Origin: Luminiphilus sp.
GTDB lineage: Bacteria; Pseudomonadota; Gammaproteobacteria; Pseudomonadales; Halieaceae
DNA: 5,749 bases
Assembly: GCA_022425845.1 (NCBI GenBank)
Contig: JAKMEU010000174.1
Location: 1 to 5,749 of the forward strand
Direction: 5' to 3'
Part shown: positions 1 to 5,023 of the stretch, in pieces
How positions within the stretch are numbered: the first letter of the stretch is position 1
Layout: each line of letters begins with the position of its first letter
Translations under genes and position numbers: made by a program
The notes under the pieces: model-generated
What the model was told of the DNA's origin: nothing
The model's database searches: none
What the model saw: only the letters and a program-made list of their open reading frames with translations

Positions 1-21
1 CCCCCTAGTGGGTAGCGCACA

Positions 22-86
22 CCTTCCATTGGCGCTGACTCTCAGTTTGCGTCGCAATGAGTAACGCGCAAACGCTTCCTTCCATT
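22..86. repeat. Direct repeat CCTTCCATT, two copies, 56 bp apart
   Basis: CCTTCCATT occurs at 22-30 and again at 78-86. On the minus strand each copy contains ATGGAAGG. The copies flank an inverted repeat, GTTTGCG (45-51) and CGCAAAC (67-73), with a 15-nt spacer. At 9 and 7 bp, chance occurrence cannot be excluded. Confidence 0.4.
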
Positions 87-93
87 AACCATA

Positions 94-161
94 CTACGCC
101 GATGTCAAGAAATGTGAAGCAGCGCACATAGGCAAAATTCCTATGTCTGATTAGGGCGTAG
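94..161. repeat. Nested inverted repeats (possible stem-loop)
   Basis: CTACGCC (94-100) pairs with GGCGTAG (155-161). Inside it, ACATAGG (126-132) pairs with CCTATGT (140-146) around a 7-nt loop, CAAAATT. The two stems are separated by an uneven internal loop (25 and 8 nt). This could fold as RNA on either strand downstream of the pilin operon, but there is no U tract and no recognised RNA family. Confidence 0.35.
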
Positions 162-188
162 CTTGCACCGGGTCAGAAAAGCGAGGGT

Positions 189-341
189 CTAGGCAGGAAA
201 ATAGCGCAGCAATGCTGCAAGGGACTGCTCGTAAGCAGCCAGTAGCATCAGACCCGAGACCGCCAAAATCGCAACAATGATCGTTAAAGTCACAAAACCC
301 GATTGCCTAGTTAAGGGGCCAATAGCTTTACTACCACGCAT
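189..341 (-). CDS. Short PilX-like prepilin N-terminal fragment or small membrane protein (50 aa)
   Basis: A 50-codon frame with an ATG start and TAG stop. It has a basic N-terminus (MRGSKAIGPLTRQ), Gly15 followed by FVTLTIIVAILAVSGLMLLAAY (one membrane segment), then EQSLAALLRYFPA and the stop. RQSG|FVTLT resembles the start of PilX-type minor pilins, which often lack Glu5 (here Thr), and PilX normally follows PilW. PilX proteins are usually 150-200 residues, so this would be only the anchor: either truncated or a genuine small single-pass protein. The start overlaps the pilW stop by 11 nt, with weak GAGA 9 nt upstream, so expression by coupling is plausible. After the TAG the same frame runs only 15 more codons before another stop, and I see no PilX C-terminal sequence in the rest of the window. 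Open frame and hydrophobic segment are seen directly; the PilX link is inferred. Confidence 0.5.
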   Translation of the reverse strand: MRGSKAIGPLTRQSGFVTLTIIVAILAVSGLMLLAAYEQSLAALLRYFPA

Positions 342-1341
342 TGACTGAGTTCTCAGTGGGGTTCGCGAACTGATGTTCGGTGAGAAATTGGCTGACCGCC
401 CGGCCGGTCAGCGACAGCGTCGGCACTCCCTCTGGCACCATATTCGCGCCCAGCCCCTGCCGGGAGCCAGAGGTCGGGCTTCGCAATGACCGACTCACCA
501 GGGTGTCCACCCGATGACCGGTCAGGGTGAGCTGGAAATCAACGCCCGGGTGCCACAACCAAAATCCGTCCTCAACAGTTCTTTCCTGCAAGCCTTCAGG
601 TGCGGGGCGGCTGGCCAACCCCAGCTCAATGACACTTAAGTCCCAATGCACCACGCCGGGGATCAGCACCTCGGCCCGACCGACACCCCCGTCCCGACTT
701 GCAGAGCGCCAGGACGCCCTCATCAATGCACCACCCCCATCACCGGATTGCCAACTGTAATCGCGCAGGTAATAAAACTGGCGAGACCAGGCACTGAGCG
801 TCGTGGGGCCGGCGCAGTCAGAATCGCCCAGCACACGGCTGTGGTGCTGAATCAGGGGCGGCACCTCCACAAACAGGGGGTCACACCCAGGCCGTTCAAG
901 ACGCCAGCCGGGCAATCGTTGCTGTTTACACAGCTTGTCCTCACAGGGCTGCAGTGCCTCGATAACCAAAATCGGAGCGCCGGGCACCAAGTTGTGTTGC
1001 GGCAAACAGGGGAACTGCCCTTGCAGCACAAGTCGCACGCCGCGGGCAGATCTTATATTCGGCTCATCACAGGGTGATGCCGCATCGTCTTCATGGTGCC
1101 TGACCGGCCAAGCCTTGGAGACAGCTGACGACAGTACCCGGGTAGCAAAGTCCCCCCGCTCGGCCAGTTCTGACTGGTCGGCTGACAGCCCCGCCACTTT
1201 CCAAAGTTGCTGAACCGTCAGCAACACCCCGGTGACGAGCCACAGGCCAAGTGCCAGAGCGATCAGGGTCTCCACCAAAGTAAATCCGGCAGCTGCATGT
1301 CTAGTGGAATCCGTTGTGTGTGATGGCCATACGGGGTTCAC
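331..1341 (-). CDS. pilW: PilW-like type IV pilus minor pilin
   Basis: PilW is a minor pilin that helps prime assembly at the pilus tip and is processed by the prepilin peptidase PilD. The 336 residues start with a 19-residue leader ending AAAG|FTLVETLIALALGLWLV, a canonical cleavage site with Glu5 and a PilW-type LALGLWLV helix. QSELAERGDFATRVLSSAV (about 56-74) corresponds to the PilW LQENGRFAxxxLxRDLR segment. The middle has six cysteines (91, 112, 133, 138, 153, 176) that could form disulfides in the periplasm. FYYLRDYSW...ALMRASWR...EVLIPGVVHWDLSV (about 189-238) matches the PilW C-terminal YYI...LYR...ELVEGVExLxV pattern. The GTG start overlaps the upstream TGA as GTGA, typical of translational coupling, and no other in-frame start precedes the prepilin motif. 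The 3' end overlaps the next small gene by 11 nt. Length is in the normal PilW range and nothing looks broken. Confidence 0.88.
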   Translation of the reverse strand: MNPVWPSHTTDSTRHAAAGFTLVETLIALALGLWLVTGVLLTVQQLWKVAGLSADQSELAERGDFATRVLSSAVSKAWPVRHHEDDAASPCDEPNIRSARGVRLVLQGQFPCLPQHNLVPGAPILVIEALQPCEDKLCKQQRLPGWRLERPGCDPLFVEVPPLIQHHSRVLGDSDCAGPTTLSAWSRQFYYLRDYSWQSGDGGGALMRASWRSASRDGGVGRAEVLIPGVVHWDLSVIELGLASRPAPEGLQERTVEDGFWLWHPGVDFQLTLTGHRVDTLVSRSLRSPTSGSRQGLGANMVPEGVPTLSLTGRAVSQFLTEHQFANPTENSVNAW

Positions 1342-1727
1342 GGGCCGGCCCAGCGGTGGTTGAGGCGGTAAGAACCCGGTTCCAATCCGGAGGTCAGGTC
1401 TATCCTGAGCGTCGCAATGTACTGCCCTGACACCCGCCTCAAAGCGACGCTGCCCGAAGCCTCCCAGTCAGCCAAAAGGGCATGCCAGTCTTCACACCAC
1501 GCCAACAGGTCGGGTGCTGTGCCAGAGCAAAGGGTCGCAGTTAAATCGGGGGTAGCACCGTGAAAAACCGCAAGCCGCCAATGGCCCTCAATACCGCGCA
1601 GATGGGCCGCAGCCACTGACAGCCTGACCCCACTGTTATTCAACTGCACAATTTGCTCTGTGAGCTCAAACAGGCCCAGCAGTAGCCCCGTGCTCAATAC
1701 AGAAGCCAGCAGGACGTCGAGCAGCAC
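1338..1727 (-). CDS. pilV: PilV-like minor pseudopilin with atypical N-terminus
   Basis: The 129 residues are best read as a PilV-like minor pilin of the type IV pilus tip complex. The hydrophobic N-terminal segment (LLDVLLASVLSTGLLLGLFEL) aligns with the PilV helix (EVLVALVVLxxGLLGLxxL), including the G-LL-GL turn. The C-terminal half has a CxG...DLLAWCEDWHALLADW stretch and a basic/hydrophobic strand (YIATLRIDL) like PilV C-termini. Position between a PilE-like gene and a PilW gene supports this. The GTG start lies 20 nt after the preceding stop; the stop overlaps the pilW start by 4 nt (GTGA). Oddities: with this start there is no leader peptide, and even the upstream in-frame codons (SGVDD) put Asp, not Gly, at -1; Asp takes the place of Glu5. 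Two cysteines (in LCSG and AWCED) could form a disulfide. The family call rests on pattern and context, so it is moderate. Confidence 0.6.
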   Translation of the reverse strand: MLLDVLLASVLSTGLLLGLFELTEQIVQLNNSGVRLSVAAAHLRGIEGHWRLAVFHGATPDLTATLCSGTAPDLLAWCEDWHALLADWEASGSVALRRVSGQYIATLRIDLTSGLEPGSYRLNHRWAGP

Positions 1728-1730
1728 GTC
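1707..1730 (-). repeat. Imperfect 12-bp tandem duplication (DVLL-DVLL) at the PilV-like N-terminus
   Basis: On the minus strand GACGTGCTGCTC (1730-1719) is followed at once by GACGTCCTGCTG (1718-1707), differing at 2 of 12 positions. In the reading frame it encodes Asp-Val-Leu-Leu twice and spans the proposed GTG start. Confidence 0.65.
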
Positions 1731-1735
1731 ATCGA

Positions 1736-1740
1736 CCCCT
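1736..1740 (-). promoter_or_regulatory. Ribosome binding site of the PilV-like gene
   Basis: The minus strand reads AGGGG, 8 nt before the GTG at 1727-1725. It supports that GTG as the true start even though this leaves the protein without a prepilin leader. No ATG, GTG or TTG lies further upstream in frame before the TGA that closes the frame. Confidence 0.45.
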
Positions 1741-1747
1741 GACGGAA

Positions 1748-2287
1748 TCAGGGCCAGACATGGAGCGGCGCCCGCCTGCCATAACTGTCGAGACTGAGTG
1801 GGGGGTAACCCGCCTCAGATAACAGAGGCTCCAGTATCAGTTCATAAGTGATTACCGATGCGCCCAGATCGACCCGCAATTGATAATGTGCAGCTACCCG
1901 TCTCGGCAACGGCTTGAGGGCAATTAAAATCGGTGCCGGTTGATAGTGGCCGCGACTGAGCCGCAGGCGCTCCTGCAGCAGGGCCAGGCCCAGCAGGCTG
2001 AGGGCGCCCTCCCGCATCACGCTCGCGCGCACATGATGGCTGTAGCCGGGAATCGCCACGGCAGCCAAGACAGCTATGATGGCCAGCACAACGAGTACTT
2101 CGATCAAGGTAAACCCTGGGGAAGCCGTATGGCGCCCCGGCCGACTGCCCCCCCGGCGTCCCTGATCCGCTGTCAGCTCACCCGATCGCCACCGTGCCCA
2201 TGACGCACCGCCACAGGCGCAGCGCGAGTGAGCAGACGACTCGTTGGCTTGATAGAACACGTCGACCTCGGATTGCCATAAGGCCAC
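1748..2287 (-). CDS. pilE: Type IV pilin-like protein, PilE-type minor pilin
   Basis: This is a class III-signal prepilin, expected to be cut by PilD and assembled at the inner membrane into the type IV pilus or its priming complex. The prepilin motif PG|FTLIEVLVVLAI is canonical, with Gly at -1, Phe at +1 and Glu5, followed by a hydrophobic helix ending AAVAIPGYSHHVR. Downstream, GALSLLGLALLQERLRLSRGHY and HYQLRVD...ITYELILEP resemble the PilE family pattern (LAxxQExYxxxxGxY ... YxLxxxxxxxxxYxLxAxP). I prefer PilE over FimT/GspH for that reason. With the GTG start at 2287 the protein has 179 residues: a 58-residue leader, unusually long and Arg/Gly rich, and a 121-residue mature part. In-frame alternatives are GTG 2302 (184 residues) and GTG 2260 (170); no ATG or closer GTG/TTG exists. 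The mature part has no cysteine, so the usual C-terminal disulfide loop is absent. It is first in a four-gene pilin operon. Confidence 0.72.
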   Translation of the reverse strand: MALWQSEVDVFYQANESSAHSRCACGGASWARWRSGELTADQGRRGGSRPGRHTASPGFTLIEVLVVLAIIAVLAAVAIPGYSHHVRASVMREGALSLLGLALLQERLRLSRGHYQPAPILIALKPLPRRVAAHYQLRVDLGASVITYELILEPLLSEAGYPPLSLDSYGRRAPLHVWP

Positions 2288-2294
2288 CGAGTGT

Positions 2295-2300
2295 CTCCCC
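2295..2300 (-). promoter_or_regulatory. Ribosome binding site deciding the start of the PilE-like gene
   Basis: The minus strand reads GGGGAG, 7 nt before the GTG at 2287-2285. The longer alternative start, GTG at 2302, has no purine-rich sequence in front of it (CTCCTGTT precedes). A later GTG at 2260 has GAGG 5 nt upstream and is the second choice. Confidence 0.5.
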
Positions 2301-2326
2301 ACAACAGGAGGCCGTCAGCGTCGCAG

Positions 2327-2355
2327 GTCGGCCACCATCTCAAATGGTGGCCGAC
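2327..2355 (-). terminator. Perfect 12-bp hairpin after clpB; terminator-like but without a U tract
   Basis: The arms GTCGGCCACCAT and ATGGTGGCCGAC pair perfectly around a 5-nt loop (TTGAG on the minus strand), starting 8 nt after the clpB stop codon. Position suggests transcription termination or protection of the clpB mRNA 3' end. The minus strand has no T-run after the stem (CTGCGACGC follows), so intrinsic termination of clpB is not well supported. On the plus strand a short TGTTTT follows after 4 nt, so the element could also stop antisense transcription. The hairpin is certain; its role is inferred. Confidence 0.5.
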
Positions 2356-2363
2356 GATCTGTT

Positions 2364-4937
2364 TTAGCGGGCAAAGATGATCTGGTCGCCCTGTATTTCA
2401 CCCACTATGGTATCCCCCGGCGCATAGTCGCCGTTGAGGATTTGCTGGGCCAGTGGGTTCTCCACCAGCTGCTGAATGGCACGCTTGAGGGGCCTCGCGC
2501 CATAGACGGGATCAAAGCCGGCTGCGGCGAGATGATCCAGAACCGCATCCGAGAGCTCAATACTGAGATCGCGCTCCTCAAGACGCCTTTTGAGACCTTC
2601 CAGCTGGATACCGGCGATACCGCGAATCTGCGACTGCTCCAGGGGATGGAACACCACCGTCTCATCAACCCGGTTAATAAACTCGGGCCTGAAATGATGA
2701 CTCACAACACCCATCACTGCCGCCTTCATGGCGTCATAGTTGTCAGAGCCCGCCATTTCCTGAATCAGGTCGGAGCCCAGGTTCGAGGTCATGACCACGA
2801 CCGTATTCCTGAAATCCACCGTGCGCCCCTGCCCATCCGTCAGCCGGCCGTCCTCCAGCACCTGAAGCAAAATATTGAACACGTCAGGGTGTGCCTTTTC
2901 CACCTCATCCAGAAGTAGCAGGGAATAGGGTCTGCGCCTGACCGCCTCGGTAAGGTAACCGCCCTCTTCGTAACCCACATACCCCGGGGGTGCACCGATC
3001 AGACGGGCCACCGAGTGCTTCTCCATGAATTCGGACATATCAATCCGTACCATGGCCTGCTCGCTGTCAAACAGGTAATTCGCCAGCGCCTTGCAAAGTT
3101 CGGTCTTACCCACCCCCGTGGGGCCCAGAAACAGGAAAGAACCGTTGGGTCGATTCGGATCGGCGAGGCCTGCCCGGGAACGCCGCACGGCATTAGCCAC
3201 CGCCACCACCGCCTCGTCCTGCCCGACCACCCGCTCGTGGAGAACCGACTCCATGCGCAGCAGTTTCTCCCGATCGCCCTCCAGCATTTTGGCTACCGGA
3301 ATACCTGTCCAACGGGACACCACTTCGGCGACCTCTTCCTCCGTCACGCGGTTGCGTAAAAGCTGGGTGGGGCCCTGCTCTGCCTGCTCCGCCACCTCAA
3401 GCTGCTTCTGCAGTTCAGGAAGCTGGCCGTACTGTATCTCTGACATACGCGCCAGATCACCCGCCCGCTGGGCCACCTCCAGATCGAGTTTGGCCTGTTC
3501 AATTTCCGCCTTGATCTTCGCTGCGCCCTGAACCGCCGCTTTTTCAGCGGTCAGGATTTCATCGAGGTCAGACAGCTCCCTGTCGAGTTCCGCGATCTGC
3601 TCCTCAAGTAACTCAACCTGCTTTCGAGCCGCTTCGGTTTGGTCCTTGTTGACTGCTTCCCGCTCAATCTTGAGCTGGATGAGACGTCGTTCCAGGCGAT
3701 CCATGCTCTCGGGTTTGGAATCGATCTCCATGCGAATTCGGCTGGCAGCCTCATCAACCAAATCAATGGCCTTGTCGGGCAACTGGCGATCAGTGATGTA
3801 GCGCTGGCTGAGTTTGGCCGCCGCAATAATTGCACTGTCGGTTATGGCGACACCGTGATGCACTTCGTAGCGCTCCTTCAGGCCACGCAGGATCGCAATC
3901 GTATCCTCCTCGTTGGGCTCGTCGACCAGTACCTTCTGGAAACGTCGCTCCAGAGCTGCATCTTTTTCAACATACTGCCGGTACTCATTCAACGTGGTGG
4001 CGCCCACACAATGCAGTTCACCCCGGGCCAGCGCGGGCTTGAGCATGTTACCCGCGTCCATGGAACCCTCAGCCTTCCCTGCGCCTACCATGGTGTGCAA
4101 TTCATCAATAAATAAGATGACCCTGCCCTCCTCCTTGGAGAGCTCGTTCAATACGGCCTTCAGGCGCTCCTCGAAGTCACCTCGGAATTTGGCACCCGCG
4201 AGCAGTGCGCCCAGGTCCAGCGACAGGATGCGCTTGTCCTTCAGTCCCTCGGGCACCTCGCCATTCACGACTCGCTGGGCCAGACCTTCGATAATGGCGG
4301 TCTTGCCCACGCCCGGTTCACCAATAAGCACCGGGTTGTTTTTAGTGCGCCGCTGCAGAACCTGGATTGTTCTGCGAATCTCGTCATCGCGACCGATCAC
4401 AGGGTCCAGCTTGCCCGCCTCGGCACGTTCCGTGAGATCGACGGTATATTTTTCCAGAGCCTGTCGGGACGCTTCCGCTTCCGGAGAATTGACGCCTTCA
4501 CCCCCTCGAACTTCATCAATAGCCTGCTCCAGCGCGGCGCGGGTGACACCCGCCTCGCTCAGGAGTTTTTCCAACGGCGACCCCTTATCCAGCATCGCCA
4601 GCAGCACAAGCTCGCAGGACAGATAAGCGTCATTACGCTGTTGGGCCGCCTTGTCGGCTCGATTCAGGAGGCGGCTGCCTTCCTGTGACAGATGGACGTC
4701 CCCGGCCGCGCCGTCAACCCTGGGCAGTTGCTCAAGCGCCGCCTCCACCTTTGACGGTAATTGCCCCAGATTGGCCCCCGCTTTTTGCAGCAGCGGACGC
4801 GCCGAACCGCCCTGCTGGTCCAGCAGCGCTTTCAGGACATGGATGGGCTCAATAAATTGCTGATCGCGCCCCACCGCCAGTGACTGAGCGTCTGCCAGCG
4901 CGTTTTGCAATGGGTTGGTCAATTTGTCCATTCGCAT
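2364..4937 (-). CDS. clpB: ATP-dependent chaperone/disaggregase ClpB (Hsp104 family)
   Basis: ClpB is a cytosolic hexameric AAA+ machine that, with DnaK/DnaJ/GrpE, threads aggregated proteins through its pore to refold them. The 857 residues equal the length of E. coli ClpB. Domains in order: Clp N-domain (about 1-145); NBD1 with Walker A GEPGVGKT (206-213, Lys212), Walker B ILFIDE (Glu279) and arginine fingers Arg331/Arg332; coiled-coil middle domain (about 410-525, with Tyr503 in IQYG); NBD2 with Walker A GPTGVGKT (605-612, Lys611), Walker B LLLLDE (Glu678), pore loop GYVG (Tyr653) and sensor-2 GARPLKR (813-819). The first pore loop has Phe251 (KFRG) where E. coli has Tyr, a conservative aromatic change. 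No catalytic residue is missing. The gene follows pgeF by 86 bases, with its own predicted RpoH promoter, and ends 8 nt before a strong hairpin. Identification is essentially certain. Confidence 0.99.
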   Translation of the reverse strand: MRMDKLTNPLQNALADAQSLAVGRDQQFIEPIHVLKALLDQQGGSARPLLQKAGANLGQLPSKVEAALEQLPRVDGAAGDVHLSQEGSRLLNRADKAAQQRNDAYLSCELVLLAMLDKGSPLEKLLSEAGVTRAALEQAIDEVRGGEGVNSPEAEASRQALEKYTVDLTERAEAGKLDPVIGRDDEIRRTIQVLQRRTKNNPVLIGEPGVGKTAIIEGLAQRVVNGEVPEGLKDKRILSLDLGALLAGAKFRGDFEERLKAVLNELSKEEGRVILFIDELHTMVGAGKAEGSMDAGNMLKPALARGELHCVGATTLNEYRQYVEKDAALERRFQKVLVDEPNEEDTIAILRGLKERYEVHHGVAITDSAIIAAAKLSQRYITDRQLPDKAIDLVDEAASRIRMEIDSKPESMDRLERRLIQLKIEREAVNKDQTEAARKQVELLEEQIAELDRELSDLDEILTAEKAAVQGAAKIKAEIEQAKLDLEVAQRAGDLARMSEIQYGQLPELQKQLEVAEQAEQGPTQLLRNRVTEEEVAEVVSRWTGIPVAKMLEGDREKLLRMESVLHERVVGQDEAVVAVANAVRRSRAGLADPNRPNGSFLFLGPTGVGKTELCKALANYLFDSEQAMVRIDMSEFMEKHSVARLIGAPPGYVGYEEGGYLTEAVRRRPYSLLLLDEVEKAHPDVFNILLQVLEDGRLTDGQGRTVDFRNTVVVMTSNLGSDLIQEMAGSDNYDAMKAAVMGVVSHHFRPEFINRVDETVVFHPLEQSQIRGIAGIQLEGLKRRLEERDLSIELSDAVLDHLAAAGFDPVYGARPLKRAIQQLVENPLAQQILNGDYAPGDTIVGEIQGDQIIFAR

Positions 4938-4944
4938 GTGACTA

Positions 4945-4950
4945 TCCTCT
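4945..4950 (-). promoter_or_regulatory. Ribosome binding site of clpB
   Basis: The minus strand reads AGAGGA here, 7 nt before the ATG at 4937. It fixes the first ATG rather than the second (codon 3) as the start, which also matches the N-terminal MRLDRLT pattern of E. coli ClpB. Confidence 0.75.
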
Positions 4951-4985
4951 CACCGATTCAAACAAGCCTCTTGCCTGCCATAGAG

Positions 4986-5014
4986 AGATGGCGGCATAAA
5001 GCCCTGATTTCAAG
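4986..5014 (-). promoter_or_regulatory. Predicted sigma-32 (RpoH) heat-shock promoter of clpB
   Basis: On the minus strand, CTTGAA (5014-5009, extending as CTTGAAAT) is followed after exactly 15 nt by CGCCATCT (4993-4986). The RpoH consensus is CTTGAA, 13-15 nt, CCCCATnT, so the -35 core matches fully and the -10 matches at 7 of 8 positions. It begins 9 nt after the pgeF stop codon. Transcription would be expected to start near 4979, giving a leader of about 40 nt. Known RpoH control of clpB in gammaproteobacteria supports the reading. Not tested experimentally here. Confidence 0.8.
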
Positions 5015-5023
5015 TGTGGATAT

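Larger units (their letters stand above)
1..188. other. Non-coding stretch after the pilin genes; no gene recognised
   Basis: No frame of useful length was found on either strand. The longest ATG-started minus-strand frame here is 26 codons (85-5), and another ATG at 29 runs off the edge after about 10 codons; neither has a clear ribosome binding site or recognisable product. The stretch looks less GC-rich than the genes next to it. It holds several short direct and inverted repeats, listed separately. A minus-strand TTGACA (108-103) has no matching -10 at normal spacing. Confidence 0.6.

Noticed and set aside
5..85. 26-codon minus-strand frame starting ATGGAAGGAAGC
   Set aside because: Very short, no clear ribosome binding site, no recognisable sequence, and its start coincides with a short direct repeat.
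103..108. Consensus sigma-70 -35 hexamer TTGACA on the minus strand
   Set aside because: At 16-18 nt spacing there is no plausible -10 hexamer, and no gene start is visible downstream within the window.
1..188. Possible integron attC or insertion-sequence end
   Set aside because: No GTTRRRY-type core sites, no transposase remnant and no terminal inverted repeat with target duplication could be identified.
342..357. Inverted repeat ACTGAG-AA-CTCAGT near the start of the 50-codon frame
   Set aside because: Six-base arms with a 2-nt centre cannot form a good RNA hairpin, and the bases lie inside the pilW coding region.
1342..1351. Perfect palindrome GGGCCGGCCC just before the pilW GTG
   Set aside because: It is explained by the coding sequence for the last PilV-like residues (WAGP) in GC-rich DNA; 10 bp with no loop is weak evidence of regulation.
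3913..4626. Long plus-strand open frame (237 codons) opposite clpB
   Set aside because: It lies wholly antisense to a certain clpB, is Ser/Arg/Pro-rich low-complexity as expected from a GC-rich complement, and has no recognisable domain. The other plus-strand frames opposite clpB, pilW and pgeF are rejected for the same reason.
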